Positions 42,715 through 51,555 of a stretch of DNA of 64,000 nucleotides are shown here, one piece after another. The position numbers and the translations under genes were made by a program. Positions within the stretch are counted from its first letter, which is position 1. Every line of letters starts with the position of its first letter. Below the pieces are notes generated by a model. That model was not told the origin of the DNA. It searched no databases and saw nothing but the letters and a program-made list of their open reading frames with translations. The stretch covers positions 62,001 to 126,000 of the forward strand of contig CASFTV010000006.1 of assembly GCA_949297765.1 (NCBI GenBank), written 5' to 3'. Source of the stretch: an uncultured bacterium (lineage in GTDB: Bacteria > Verrucomicrobiota > Lentisphaeria > Victivallales > UBA1829).

Positions 42715-44853
42715 ATGACGATCCGGACGAATCGGGATAAAACCAGCTTTCTGCTGACCAACAGCACCATGAGCTACGGACTTGCACTTGCGGAAACGGG
42801 TCTTCCCGTGAATCTCTACTGGGGCGCTCCGCTGGAGTCGCCGGACGATCTGCCGACGATCGACGAACGGCAGAAACAGCGTCAGTGGCCTGTCGACCGG
42901 ACCTCCCGGATGTTCTGCGAACTTCCGGTGTTCGGAGGAAAATTCTTCGACGAACCGGCGCTGAAAATCACCTATTCCGACGGAATCCGAGCCTCGGATT
43001 TCCGCTGCGAATCGCACGAATGCACGGAGGACACGCTGCTTCTGGCCTTCCGGGAACAGCGCCATCCGATCCTTCTGAAACTGCGCTACACGCTCCGGGA
43101 ACGTCTTCTGGAGCGTTCGTGGACGATCGTCAATGAAGGCAGGGAGGATGCGGTGCTGGAGAATTTCGCATCGGCCGCGTGGCACCTTCCCTCGGATGTC
43201 ACCGTCTGGCGGGCGACCCATCTCGGCGGACACGGACTCATGGAAGAACTTCCGGCGCGTCAGGTTCTGACCCCGGGGAAATTCGTCATAGAGAGCCGGA
43301 CCGGACTTTCCGGTCCGTTCCATGTCCCGTTTTTCGCGCTGGACGACGGGAGCGCGGACGAACTCTCCGGCCGCGTCTTCTTCGGCGCCGTTCTCTGGTC
43401 CGGCAACTGGAAAATCACCTTCGACCGCAATTGGTTCGACCAGACCGCCGTTCTCGGCGGACTCAACGAATTCGACAGCCGCATCGTTCTCCATCCCGGA
43501 GAATCCTTCACCACCCCGGTCTTCGCCGGCGGATACACCGACGAGGGCTTCAGCGGCATGAGCCGGATTCTGCACCGCTGGCAGGAGGACGATCTTCTTC
43601 CTCGCGCGATCGCCCGCCGGGAACTGCCGGTTCTGACCAACACCTGGGGCAGCCTGAATTTCTACGTCAACGAGGAGAACGTGATCCGGACCGCCGAACA
43701 GGCCGCGAAAATCGGATCGGAACTTTTTGTGATCGACGACGGCTGGCAGTCCGCCCTCGGCGACTGGTTCCCCGACCGCAAGAAATTCCCGAACGGCCTT
43801 CGTCCCGTGATCGAACGCGTGAAGCAGCTCGGCATGGACTTCGGCCTCTGGATCGAGCCGGAGTCGTTTGAGATCAAAAGCGAACTGTACAAAGCCCATC
43901 CCGAATGGGCGATGCACTATCCGGGCTGCAAACCGGAAACCCGCTACCGCGACGATGTGGACCGCACCAGCGCAATGCTGAATCTGGCCAACCGGGACGT
44001 GGCGGAATATCTCTACCATGCGATCCACACGCTGATCCGGGAAACCGGAATCCGCTATCTGAAACTGGACATGAACTGCTTCTTCTCCTCGCCCGGCGGA
44101 GCGGAACGGATCTGGATCGACTATGCGGCGAATCTTGACTGGATCTTCCAGACCCTTTCCCGTGATTTCCCCGGCCTCCTGATGGAGAACTGCGCCAGCG
44201 GGTCCGCCCGGGCAAGTCTGCAGATGACCCGCGCATTCGGACGGATGAACCGGAGCGACAATCAGGATACGCTCGACATCCTCAAACTGCACGAGGGTTT
44301 CACTTATATGAATCTTCCGCGCATGGCCGGCGGAGCCTGTCATATCAGCGACTCGAACTTCTATGTGAATCACCGTACCGTTCCGCTGAGCTATCAGGCC
44401 TGCTGCGGCATGCTGGGTTCCCTCGCCTGCGGCAAGAATCTGATGCGCTGCACCGACAAGGAGCTTGCGGAGATCCGGACCTATGTGGATCTCTACAAGA
44501 AACTGCGTCCGGTGGTCCATCTCGGCGATCTGTACCGTCTGGCGAGCGCGTTTGAGCATCCGTATGCGATCTACGAGTATGTCGCGCGGGATCGCTCGGA
44601 AGCGGTGGTCTTCCTTCTCGGGACCTCCCTTCAGTTCGCCTCCAAAATGCCGCCGGTCCTCCTCCCGGGACTGGACGGGGACGCCGTCTACGACATGGTC
44701 TGCTACGGAGGTTCCGAAAAGGTTCCGTTTGTCACGCCGGTCAAACCGGAGCGCAGCACGCTCACCGGCCGCGGCGCAGCGCAGGTCGGAGTCCAGGTTG
44801 ATCTGATCGGCGACTTCGACTGCCGGATTCTTCATCTGGTCCGCCGGAAATAA
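42715..44853 (+). CDS. GH36 alpha-galactosidase
   Basis: A 712-residue GH36 enzyme with an N-terminal beta-sandwich and a TIM barrel. The barrel has LFVIDDGWQSALGDW and FGLWIEPESF. The nucleophile Asp is in IRYLKLDMNCFF, and the acid/base Asp region is ENCASGSARASL followed by NRSDNQDTLD. It removes alpha-1,6-galactosyl groups, as on galactomannan or raffinose sugars. No signal peptide is seen, so it acts in the cytoplasm. ATG 42715 (MTIRTN) is preceded by GGGAG; the longer frame to 42670 overlaps GH130. With GH130 it suggests breakdown of imported galacto-manno-oligosaccharides. Confidence 0.9.
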   Translation: MTIRTNRDKTSFLLTNSTMSYGLALAETGLPVNLYWGAPLESPDDLPTIDERQKQRQWPVDRTSRMFCELPVFGGKFFDEPALKITYSDGIRASDFRCESHECTEDTLLLAFREQRHPILLKLRYTLRERLLERSWTIVNEGREDAVLENFASAAWHLPSDVTVWRATHLGGHGLMEELPARQVLTPGKFVIESRTGLSGPFHVPFFALDDGSADELSGRVFFGAVLWSGNWKITFDRNWFDQTAVLGGLNEFDSRIVLHPGESFTTPVFAGGYTDEGFSGMSRILHRWQEDDLLPRAIARRELPVLTNTWGSLNFYVNEENVIRTAEQAAKIGSELFVIDDGWQSALGDWFPDRKKFPNGLRPVIERVKQLGMDFGLWIEPESFEIKSELYKAHPEWAMHYPGCKPETRYRDDVDRTSAMLNLANRDVAEYLYHAIHTLIRETGIRYLKLDMNCFFSSPGGAERIWIDYAANLDWIFQTLSRDFPGLLMENCASGSARASLQMTRAFGRMNRSDNQDTLDILKLHEGFTYMNLPRMAGGACHISDSNFYVNHRTVPLSYQACCGMLGSLACGKNLMRCTDKELAEIRTYVDLYKKLRPVVHLGDLYRLASAFEHPYAIYEYVARDRSEAVVFLLGTSLQFASKMPPVLLPGLDGDAVYDMVCYGGSEKVPFVTPVKPERSTLTGRGAAQVGVQVDLIGDFDCRILHLVRRK

Positions 44854-44881
44854 CGCCGGCCATTCCGGGAGAACAGGAAAG

Positions 44882-44932
44882 CCCCCTTTGCGGAACTATC
44901 GGAAAACGCTCCGCCGCAGAGGGGGTTCTTTT
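44882..44932 (+). terminator. Rho-independent terminator after GH36
   Basis: CCCCCTTTGCGG and CCGCAGAGGGGG form a 12-bp stem with one G-U pair, followed by TTCTTTT. It sits between the convergent GH36 and mraY genes. Confidence 0.75.
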
Positions 44933-46116
44933 CAGCGCAGTTTCAGTGTCGCAAGGCCGATCAGCGCGCAGATCCCCGCAATGATCCAGAAACGGGTGAC
45001 AATCTGAGTTTCCGTCCATCCGGACTGTTCGAAATGATGATGGATCGGCGTGCATTTAAAGATCCGTCTTCCCGTGAGCTTGAACGAGGCGACCTGCAGC
45101 ATCACCGATCCGCCCTCCATCAGGAAGACGAATCCGACGATGGGCAGAAGCAGCTGCTGGCCCATCAGCACGGCGATCAGCCCGATGCATCCGCCGAGGG
45201 GAAGGCTTCCGGTATCCCCCATGAACATGGCGGCCGGCTTGCAGTTGTACCAGAGGAATCCGATGCAGGCACCCGCCATTGCCGACGCGAACACGCTGAC
45301 TTCACCAAGCTCGGGAATGTACGGAATCGAAAGATATTTTGCGAAAACGGAATGCCCGTGCATATAGGCGACCGCGGCAAGACTGAGGACGCAGAAAATG
45401 CTCGTTCCCGCCGCGAGTCCGTCCTTTCCGTCGGTCAGGTTGACCGCATTGCTGAAGAACATCACAAAGATCATGTTTGCAAGGAAGATCAGTCCGATGG
45501 CGAAAAGCCCCCACGAGGCGGCGAAGGAGAAGAGCGGATGATGGAGGATCTGCGGCGGAAGCCTGAATTCGATCATCTCTCCGGCGGGCTTCAGGCAGAT
45601 CGGTTCCCGGCAGAACGGCAGAAGCATCTTGGAGGTCATCGTATCGGGCATTTTGTAGATGCAGGCGAGCGCGGCAAGACTGACAAGCGCCTGCACAAGC
45701 AGTTTCACCTTTCCGGAGACGCCGTCGCGGACGCTCCGCTCATACTTGACCTTGATGTAATCGTCGTAGAATCCGAGCGCCGTAAGGGGGAAGAGAACCA
45801 GCAGGAAAATCAGCACCATCGGGTTGGAAAGATTTCCCCAGAAGACCGTCGAGAGCGCGATGGCGGAAACAATCAGCAGTCCGCCCATGGTGGGGGTTTT
45901 GTCCTTGGAGTGATCGACGAACTTCTCGTCAATCACGCCCGAGAGTCTGGCGGACTTCGGCACGCAGAACTGTTTGAGCTTCCGGATGGTCCACGGACCG
46001 AACAGGATCACGAGGAACATCGCGGTGAGCAGGGCGCAGCCCGAACGGAAGGTGACATATTCGAACAGACGGAGCGGTCCAAAGCAGCTCCGCAGATCGG
46101 CAAGCAGATACAGCAT
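44932..46116 (-). CDS. mraY: Phospho-N-acetylmuramoyl-pentapeptide transferase
   Basis: A 394-residue, roughly ten-helix inner-membrane enzyme that makes lipid I of peptidoglycan synthesis. Motifs are DHSKDKTPTMGGLLI, LGFYDDYIKVKY with the Asp pair, NAVNLTDGKDGLAAG, FMGDTGSLPLGG and KCTPIHHHFE. A longer periplasmic insert is present near residues 160-190. It stands apart from other mur genes, which are not in the window. Its own promoter precedes it. Confidence 0.96.
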   Translation of the reverse strand: MLYLLADLRSCFGPLRLFEYVTFRSGCALLTAMFLVILFGPWTIRKLKQFCVPKSARLSGVIDEKFVDHSKDKTPTMGGLLIVSAIALSTVFWGNLSNPMVLIFLLVLFPLTALGFYDDYIKVKYERSVRDGVSGKVKLLVQALVSLAALACIYKMPDTMTSKMLLPFCREPICLKPAGEMIEFRLPPQILHHPLFSFAASWGLFAIGLIFLANMIFVMFFSNAVNLTDGKDGLAAGTSIFCVLSLAAVAYMHGHSVFAKYLSIPYIPELGEVSVFASAMAGACIGFLWYNCKPAAMFMGDTGSLPLGGCIGLIAVLMGQQLLLPIVGFVFLMEGGSVMLQVASFKLTGRRIFKCTPIHHHFEQSGWTETQIVTRFWIIAGICALIGLATLKLR

Positions 46117-46155
46117 CTTTTCTCTCTCCTTTTTCTGACGGAAGATACATGGGGA

Positions 46156-46183
46156 AATATAAATGGGAATGTCGTTTTTTCAA
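46156..46183 (-). promoter_or_regulatory. Promoter of mraY
   Basis: On the minus strand TTGAAA (46183-46178), 16 bp, TATATT (46161-46156), 40 bp before the mraY start. Confidence 0.6.
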
Positions 46184-46328
46184 GACGGGGAAAAACGATT
46201 CGCGGCAGTTTTTCATCCGGAGGAAGGAGGTGTGAATTTACTGTTTTTCGCGATTTTTTGAACTTTTTTTTTCATCGGCTGTCTTTTCCTTTCATAACAC
46301 CACCCATTTAACAGGAAAGGAATGGACT

Positions 46329-47351
46329 ATGAGTCAGGAAGAATTACAGAAACTTCAGAGTGATATTGTGGAAGCGTCGGCGTTCATCCGTCCGCTGAAG
46401 ACGGAGATGAGCCGGATTGTCGCGGGTCAGAATGTTCTGATCGACCGTCTGATTGCGGCGATGCTTGCCGACGGGCACGTTCTTCTGGAAGGGCTCCCGG
46501 GACTGGCGAAAACCCTTGCGGTCAAAACGCTTGCGCAGAGTCTTGACGGAGCGTTCGCCCGAATTCAGTTCACGCCGGATCTTCTTCCCGCGGACGTGGT
46601 CGGGACGAGCATCTACAATCCCGCCGAACACAGTTTTTCCGTAAAGAAAGGACCTGTTTTTGCGAACATCGTCCTTGCGGACGAGATCAACCGTGCGCCG
46701 GCGAAAGTCCAGAGCGCGCTGCTGGAGTGCATGCAGGAGAAGCAGGCGACCGTTGCGGGCGAAACGTTCAAAATGCCCGATCCGTTTCTGGTTCTCGCCA
46801 CGCAGAACCCGATCGAACAGGAAGGGACCTATCCGCTTCCCGAGGCGCAGATCGACCGTTTCATCTTCAAGCTGAAGATCGACTATCCGAAACGCGAAGA
46901 GGAACGCCTTGTCGCCGAACGGATGGGACATCCGGAATGTTCGCCGCAGGCGATTCCCGTTGCAAAGCTCGCGGATATCTCCAACGCGCGGCAGTGGGTC
47001 GACAAAGTTTACATGGATGAGAAAATCCTCGACTATATTCTGGACATTGTCTGGGCGACCCGTCCGAACCGCGGCACGGAGCTTTCGCAGCGCCAGTCGG
47101 GAGCGAAACTCGGCGACATTGCTTCGATGGTCGAAGTCGGAGCCTCTCCGCGCGCCACGATTGCGCTTGTGCTGGCCTCCAAGGCGACCGCCTTCATGGA
47201 GGGACGCGCCTATGTGGTTCCGCAGGATGTCAAGAACGTCGCACATGACGTGCTCCGTCACCGGATCCTCCTCTCGTACGAGGCCGAGGCGGAAAACCGC
47301 ACGCAGGACGACATCATCTCCGGCATCCTCAACGAGCTGAAAACGCCCTGA
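46329..47351 (+). CDS. moxR: MoxR family AAA ATPase
   Basis: A 340-residue AAA_3 ATPase. Walker A is LLEGLPGLAKT (near residue 55), Walker B is IVLADEINRAPAKVQSALLE, sensor 1 is LVLATQNPIEQEGTYPLPEA, and the arginine finger region is EAQIDRFIFKL. MoxR proteins act as chaperones with VWA-domain partners, which follow here in the same operon (DUF58 at 47384, VWA at 49267). AAAGGAA lies before ATG 46329. No clear promoter was found in the 200 bp upstream, which are T-rich. Confidence 0.93.
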   Translation: MSQEELQKLQSDIVEASAFIRPLKTEMSRIVAGQNVLIDRLIAAMLADGHVLLEGLPGLAKTLAVKTLAQSLDGAFARIQFTPDLLPADVVGTSIYNPAEHSFSVKKGPVFANIVLADEINRAPAKVQSALLECMQEKQATVAGETFKMPDPFLVLATQNPIEQEGTYPLPEAQIDRFIFKLKIDYPKREEERLVAERMGHPECSPQAIPVAKLADISNARQWVDKVYMDEKILDYILDIVWATRPNRGTELSQRQSGAKLGDIASMVEVGASPRATIALVLASKATAFMEGRAYVVPQDVKNVAHDVLRHRILLSYEAEAENRTQDDIISGILNELKTP

Positions 47352-47383
47352 TCCGGAATCCGGACAAGGAAAGGAGACGGAAT

Positions 47384-48265
47384 ATGCTGCCGAGAGATCT
47401 CATCGCGAAAGTCCGTAAAATCGAAATCCGGACGCGGAAACTGGTGGAGGAACTCACCGGAGGCGCTTATCACAGCGTCTTCAAGGGACGCGGCATCGAA
47501 TTCAGCGAAGTGCGGGAGTACACGCCCGAAGACGATGTCCGCGACATCGACTGGAACGTCACGGCGCGCATGGGCACGCCCTATATCAAGAAGTATGCCG
47601 AGGAACGGGAACTGACCGTGATTATCGCGATCGACGCCTCCGCCTCGCTCTTCTTCGGTTCGGGCAGCGAAACCAAGCACGACAAAATCGCCGAAACCGC
47701 CGCCCTGCTGGCGTTCAGCGCCATCCGCAATCACGACAAGGTCGGACTTCTGGTGTTCACCGACAAAACCGAACTCTGGCTTCCGCCGCGTTCGGGACGC
47801 GCCCATGTGCTGCGTCTGATCCGCGAACTGCTCGCCTTCGAGCCGGAATCGCGCGGGACCGACATCGGAAACGCCATGAACTCCCTGATTAAAAATCTGA
47901 AAAAACGCGCCGTCGTTTTTCTCTTCAGCGATTTCATCGACCGCGCCTCCTACGAGCGCCCGATGAAGATTCTGAACCGGAAACACGATCTCATCGCCGT
48001 CCGCGTTCTGGACCGGGAGGAGCTGGAGCTTCCCCCGCTCCCGATGCTCGAACTGGAGGACGCCGAAACCGGGGAAACCCTCTTTTTCGATCCCTCCTCC
48101 GCCTCGAACCGCGAACGCTATGCGCAGGCCGCCGGAGATGAACTTGCCGGGGAGCAGGATTCCTTCCGCCGTGCGAAGGTCGATCTGGTCGACGTCCGCT
48201 GCGGCGAAGACATCCTCAAACCCCTGATGGCCTTCTTCCGCGGCCGCAGGCTGAAACACAGGTGA
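47384..48265 (+). CDS. DUF58 domain-containing protein (VWA-like), MoxR partner
   Basis: A 293-residue protein of the DUF58 family. The conserved opening is SVFKGRGIEFSEVREYTPED followed by VRDIDWNVTARMG. A VWA-like domain begins TVIIAIDASASLFFGSGSETK, a degenerate MIDAS, and later has VVFLFSDFIDR. Unlike many relatives it has no N-terminal membrane helices, so it is probably cytoplasmic. It is encoded 32 bp after moxR and precedes Bat-like genes, the standard order of these operons. The function is thought to be complex assembly or aerotolerance, unproven here. Confidence 0.85.
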   Translation: MLPRDLIAKVRKIEIRTRKLVEELTGGAYHSVFKGRGIEFSEVREYTPEDDVRDIDWNVTARMGTPYIKKYAEERELTVIIAIDASASLFFGSGSETKHDKIAETAALLAFSAIRNHDKVGLLVFTDKTELWLPPRSGRAHVLRLIRELLAFEPESRGTDIGNAMNSLIKNLKKRAVVFLFSDFIDRASYERPMKILNRKHDLIAVRVLDREELELPPLPMLELEDAETGETLFFDPSSASNRERYAQAAGDELAGEQDSFRRAKVDLVDVRCGEDILKPLMAFFRGRRLKHR

Positions 48266-48268
48266 TCT

Positions 48269-49270
48269 ATGAAAACAACTCTGACAATCCCGCAGAAAAT
48301 CATCCGCGGACTGCTGATTCTTCTGCTGATTCTTGCGGCGGGCGCGGCGGGATTCGCCACCGTGACGGTGGTGAAATACCGTCAAAGCGCCGCATCGCCG
48401 GAAAAGACGTCGATCGAACAGCCGGTCCGTCTTTCCGAAGAGCGCGACGTGCCGATCGGGCGGAACATCGAGTTTTCCGCCGGACTCCGGGTCCCATGGG
48501 GACGCACGCCGGCATCGCTCGATGTCCGCACCGGGGAAGGTTCCCAGCTCGCCGGAACACCGGAATTCCGGCGGACCCGCATCGGATGGGGATACTCTCT
48601 CTGGGAGATCCACGGAATCCTGCATGCGTACCGTCCGGGAGAAATTCCGGCCGGTTCCATTGAGACCGTGATCGAAGGCGGAGCGGAGAAAAAACAGGAT
48701 CTCACGCTCACCCTGCCCGTCTTTACGGCTCGGGCACTCCCGGTGACCGCGCAGGATCAGCTGGCAATCGCCGGACGGATCCGGACGGAGGCGGAACCGG
48801 AATACCGGAATACCGGACTCGCTGCCGTCATCGTGATTCTGCTTCTGGCTGCCGCGGGTCTCTGGATTCTTCTCCGGCGCAGGAGCCGGAAACGGGAGAT
48901 TCTCCCGCCGTGGACGCTCGCGCTGCAGTCGATCGGGGGAATCCGTTCCGATCTGCATGAGGGACGGGCCGATGCGGCCGCGGCGATCACCCGGCTGACC
49001 GACATCATCCGCAGTTATCTGGAAGTCCGCTTCCGTCTGCGGGCGGAACATCAGACAACCCGCGAATTCCTCGACGAGATCCGCTCCGGCGGCCCGCTGG
49101 AGGAGAAACAGCGGAGCTTCCTCCGGGAATTTCTGGCATCCGCCGATATGGTGAAATTCGCGAAGGCCCCCGCCGACGTCATGGCGTTCGACGAGGCTGC
49201 GCTCCGGGCGGAAACCCTTGTCCGGGAAACGGCCGTCACGGAGGGAAATGGAAAGGAGAGTGCAGCATGA
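48269..49270 (+). CDS. Membrane protein of the Bat operon (BatD/DUF4381-like)
   Basis: A 333-residue protein. One membrane helix near the N-terminus (LLILLLILAAGAAGFATVTV) is followed by a periplasmic domain (about 40-180). A second helix (AVIVILLLAAAGLWILL, about 188-206) leads to a cytoplasmic domain with DIIRSYLEVRFRLRAEHQTT and REFLDEI, as in DUF4381/BatD C-terminal regions. It lies three bases after the DUF58 gene and overlaps the VWA gene by four. The assignment rests on topology, the DIIRSYLE-type motif and operon position. Confidence 0.65.
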   Translation: MKTTLTIPQKIIRGLLILLLILAAGAAGFATVTVVKYRQSAASPEKTSIEQPVRLSEERDVPIGRNIEFSAGLRVPWGRTPASLDVRTGEGSQLAGTPEFRRTRIGWGYSLWEIHGILHAYRPGEIPAGSIETVIEGGAEKKQDLTLTLPVFTARALPVTAQDQLAIAGRIRTEAEPEYRNTGLAAVIVILLLAAAGLWILLRRRSRKREILPPWTLALQSIGGIRSDLHEGRADAAAAITRLTDIIRSYLEVRFRLRAEHQTTREFLDEIRSGGPLEEKQRSFLREFLASADMVKFAKAPADVMAFDEAALRAETLVRETAVTEGNGKESAA

Positions 49271-50304
49271 CCGCATTTTTATATCCATGGCTTCTGCTTC
49301 TGATTCTGCCGGTTCTGCTTATGGCGTTGTTCGCATGGCGCCGGAAACAGCCGTCGATCCGGGTTCCGTCGCTGAGCGCGGCGAAGACCGCCGCTCACAG
49401 ACCGGGAAGGATCAACTGGAAACGTCTGATCCCGTTTCTCTGCTACACCGGCGCGATGATTCTTCTGGTCGTTGCGCTCGCCCGCCCGAGAGAAGGACTG
49501 GAGCAGATCCGCCGGCGCGCGGAGGGAATCGACATCATCCTTGCACTGGACCTTTCCGGCAGCATGGTGGCGGTCGATGTCCCGAGGCAGATGACAAGCA
49601 TGAATCAGGTGACTTCCGCGATCGAACGGGGTACGCTGAAGAACCGCATTCAGACCGCGAAGGAGGAGATTGCGAAATTCATTCAGGCCCGGCCGAACGA
49701 CCGCATCGGACTGATCGCCTTTGCGCCGCTCCCGTACATGGCGTGTCCGCCGACCCTGGACCATGCCTGGCTTCTGGCGAATCTGGAAAATCTCGACGCG
49801 GGAATCATCGGCGACAAAACCAACATTGCCGCTCCGATCACCTCCGCGGTCCAGCGCCTGAAGGATTCGGAGGCGCGCCGGAAGATCATCGTGCTCTTCA
49901 CCGACGGCTCCAACAACGTCGAAGCCAAAGTCACGCCTCTTCAGGCGGCAAAACTGGCGAACACCTTCGACATCACGGTATATACGGTCGGCATCGGCTC
50001 CCCGGTATCGGTTGCACCCGTCGAGACCTTCGCCGGCCGCCGCTACGAGCAGATTCAGAGCGATTTCGATGAACCGCTCCTGCGCCAGATCGCCGGAGAC
50101 TCCGGCGGAAAATACTACAAGGCCGAAGACTCCGACAGCATGGCCGCCGCCATGAAGGAGATTGATTCGCTCGAAAAGACCTCCTTCGAACAGCAGACAC
50201 TCGTCAACTGGCGGGAGCTGGCTCCGGGATTTGCAGGGGCCGCACTGGTCCTCATCCTGCTGGCCTTTCTGCTGGAGAACACGGTGATGAAGCGAATCCC
50301 GTAA
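49267..50304 (+). CDS. batA: VWA domain membrane protein (BatA-like)
   Basis: A 345-residue protein with two N-terminal membrane helices (LLLLILPVLLMALFAW and LIPFLCYTGAMILLVVALA). A periplasmic or cytoplasmic-facing VWA domain follows with a complete MIDAS (DIILALDLSGSM, then IGDKTNIAAPI and VLFTDGSNN). A C-terminal membrane helix near residue 320 closes the protein. ATGA overlap with the upstream gene indicates coupling. It completes the moxR-DUF58-BatD-BatA set; no second VWA (BatB) or BatC/E follows, because a terminator comes next. Confidence 0.88.
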   Translation: MTAFLYPWLLLLILPVLLMALFAWRRKQPSIRVPSLSAAKTAAHRPGRINWKRLIPFLCYTGAMILLVVALARPREGLEQIRRRAEGIDIILALDLSGSMVAVDVPRQMTSMNQVTSAIERGTLKNRIQTAKEEIAKFIQARPNDRIGLIAFAPLPYMACPPTLDHAWLLANLENLDAGIIGDKTNIAAPITSAVQRLKDSEARRKIIVLFTDGSNNVEAKVTPLQAAKLANTFDITVYTVGIGSPVSVAPVETFAGRRYEQIQSDFDEPLLRQIAGDSGGKYYKAEDSDSMAAAMKEIDSLEKTSFEQQTLVNWRELAPGFAGAALVLILLAFLLENTVMKRIP

Positions 50305-50313
50305 CCACAATCT

Positions 50314-50367
50314 GCGGAACCGCCGCGCCATCCGGAAAACCGGAAGGCGCGGATTCCGTTTTTTTTT
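50314..50367 (+). terminator. Strong terminator of the moxR-bat operon
   Basis: CGGAA..CCGCGCC..TCCGG pairs with CCGGA..GGCGCGG..TTCCG around an AAAA loop, followed by a long run of T. It starts ten bases past the batA-like stop. Confidence 0.85.
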
Positions 50368-50394
50368 GAACGATCAATAAGCTGGGAAGTGTTC

Positions 50395-51555
50395 ATGTTT
50401 CATTTATTTTCCTGTTTTGCGCTGATTCTTTCACTGTATGTCTGTCTGAGTCTGATTCTTCCGCTGCGTCTTTCCCGGTACTGGAAAGTGCTGCTCTCGC
50501 TTCCTCTTCTGCTGGCCGCGCTGAAAAACGAGGTGCTTTCCGCCTTTGGAGGCCCGATGTTTTTCGCACCGGAACTGCCCGGATGGTTTCTGATTCTTCT
50601 TTCCGTGGCGTTCAATACGCTGCTGATGCTGTTTTTTCTGGCGCTTCTCAAGGATCTGGCGCTTTCGGGAGTGCGGATCGCCGGAGCATTCCGGGGAAAA
50701 CGAATCCGGATACGCCATGCGGGTACGATTTCCGCAACTCTTGCGGGAATTGCCGTTTTCCTCGGAATTTCAGGAACGGCCTGCGCGCTGACGGTTCCCG
50801 GCGTACGGGAGGAAACTCTCCTTGTTGAACATCTTCCCGCCGGGCTGGAAAATCTGCGCATCGCGCTCGTTGCGGATATTCACTGCAGCGCGGTGAACCG
50901 GGAACCGTATGTCCGGGCGGTCGCGGAGAAAACGAATGCGCTGAAACCGGATCTGATTTTTCTGCTCGGCGATCTGGTGGACGGAACGCCCGCACAGCGG
51001 AAGGCCGATCTGGTTCCCCTGAGCGGACTGCGCGCAAAATACGGAGTTTTCGGCATCACCGGGAACCATGAATATTTCTCCGGCTGGGAGAGCTGGCGGC
51101 CGATCTTCCGGGAATGGGGATTCCGGATGCTGGTCAACCGGGGAGAACTGCTGCGGATCAACGGGGCACCGCTCTGGATCGCCGGAGTCGCCGACCACGC
51201 AGCGGTGCGGTTCGGATTTGAGGGACCGGATCCGGAAAAGGCTCTGAATGGCTGTCCCGGGGGGACGGTCGCCCTGCTTCTGGATCACCGGCCGGGAAAT
51301 GCGGCGGAAAATGCGGAGTATCCCGTCACGGCGCAGTTCTCCGGCCACACGCACGGAGGGATGATCGCCGGACCCGGACGCGCCCTTATCGCGCATTTCA
51401 ACGGAGGATTCGCCGGCGGATGGTACCGTGTCGGGAGGAGCCGTCTCTATGTCAGCCGGGGAAGCGGACTGTGGAACGGATTCATCTTCCGGATCGGAAT
51501 TCCTTCGGAGATCACACTCCTGACGCTGAAGAGGAGTCCTTCGCAGAGCCGGTGA
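50395..51555 (+). CDS. Membrane-anchored metallophosphoesterase
   Basis: A 386-residue protein with four N-terminal membrane helices (about residues 1-135) and a calcineurin-like phosphoesterase domain. The metal motifs are ALVADIHCS (D-x-H), FLLGDLVDG (GD), GITGNHEYFSG (GNHE) and FSGHTHGGM (GHTH). The family member YkuE/YaeI type acts on lipid or nucleotide phosphoesters at the membrane; the substrate is unknown. ATG 50395 is preferred over GTG 50389 because GGGAAG sits six bases before it. The last 44 bp overlap the convergent gene ending at 51512. Confidence 0.85.
   Translation: MFHLFSCFALILSLYVCLSLILPLRLSRYWKVLLSLPLLLAALKNEVLSAFGGPMFFAPELPGWFLILLSVAFNTLLMLFFLALLKDLALSGVRIAGAFRGKRIRIRHAGTISATLAGIAVFLGISGTACALTVPGVREETLLVEHLPAGLENLRIALVADIHCSAVNREPYVRAVAEKTNALKPDLIFLLGDLVDGTPAQRKADLVPLSGLRAKYGVFGITGNHEYFSGWESWRPIFREWGFRMLVNRGELLRINGAPLWIAGVADHAAVRFGFEGPDPEKALNGCPGGTVALLLDHRPGNAAENAEYPVTAQFSGHTHGGMIAGPGRALIAHFNGGFAGGWYRVGRSRLYVSRGSGLWNGFIFRIGIPSEITLLTLKRSPSQSR

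Noticed and set aside
42652-44835. Minus-strand frame of 727 codons
   Set aside because: Antisense to the GH36 gene, whose catalytic motifs are intact.
46220-46260. Possible nine-residue leader peptide (GTG start after GGAGGAAGGAGG) before moxR
   Set aside because: The ribosome-like sequence is strong, but the frame is tiny, the spacing to GTG is poor and no attenuator structure follows.
47258-49288. Minus-strand frame of 676 codons
   Set aside because: Antisense to the DUF58 and BatD-like genes, with no motif and no start signals.
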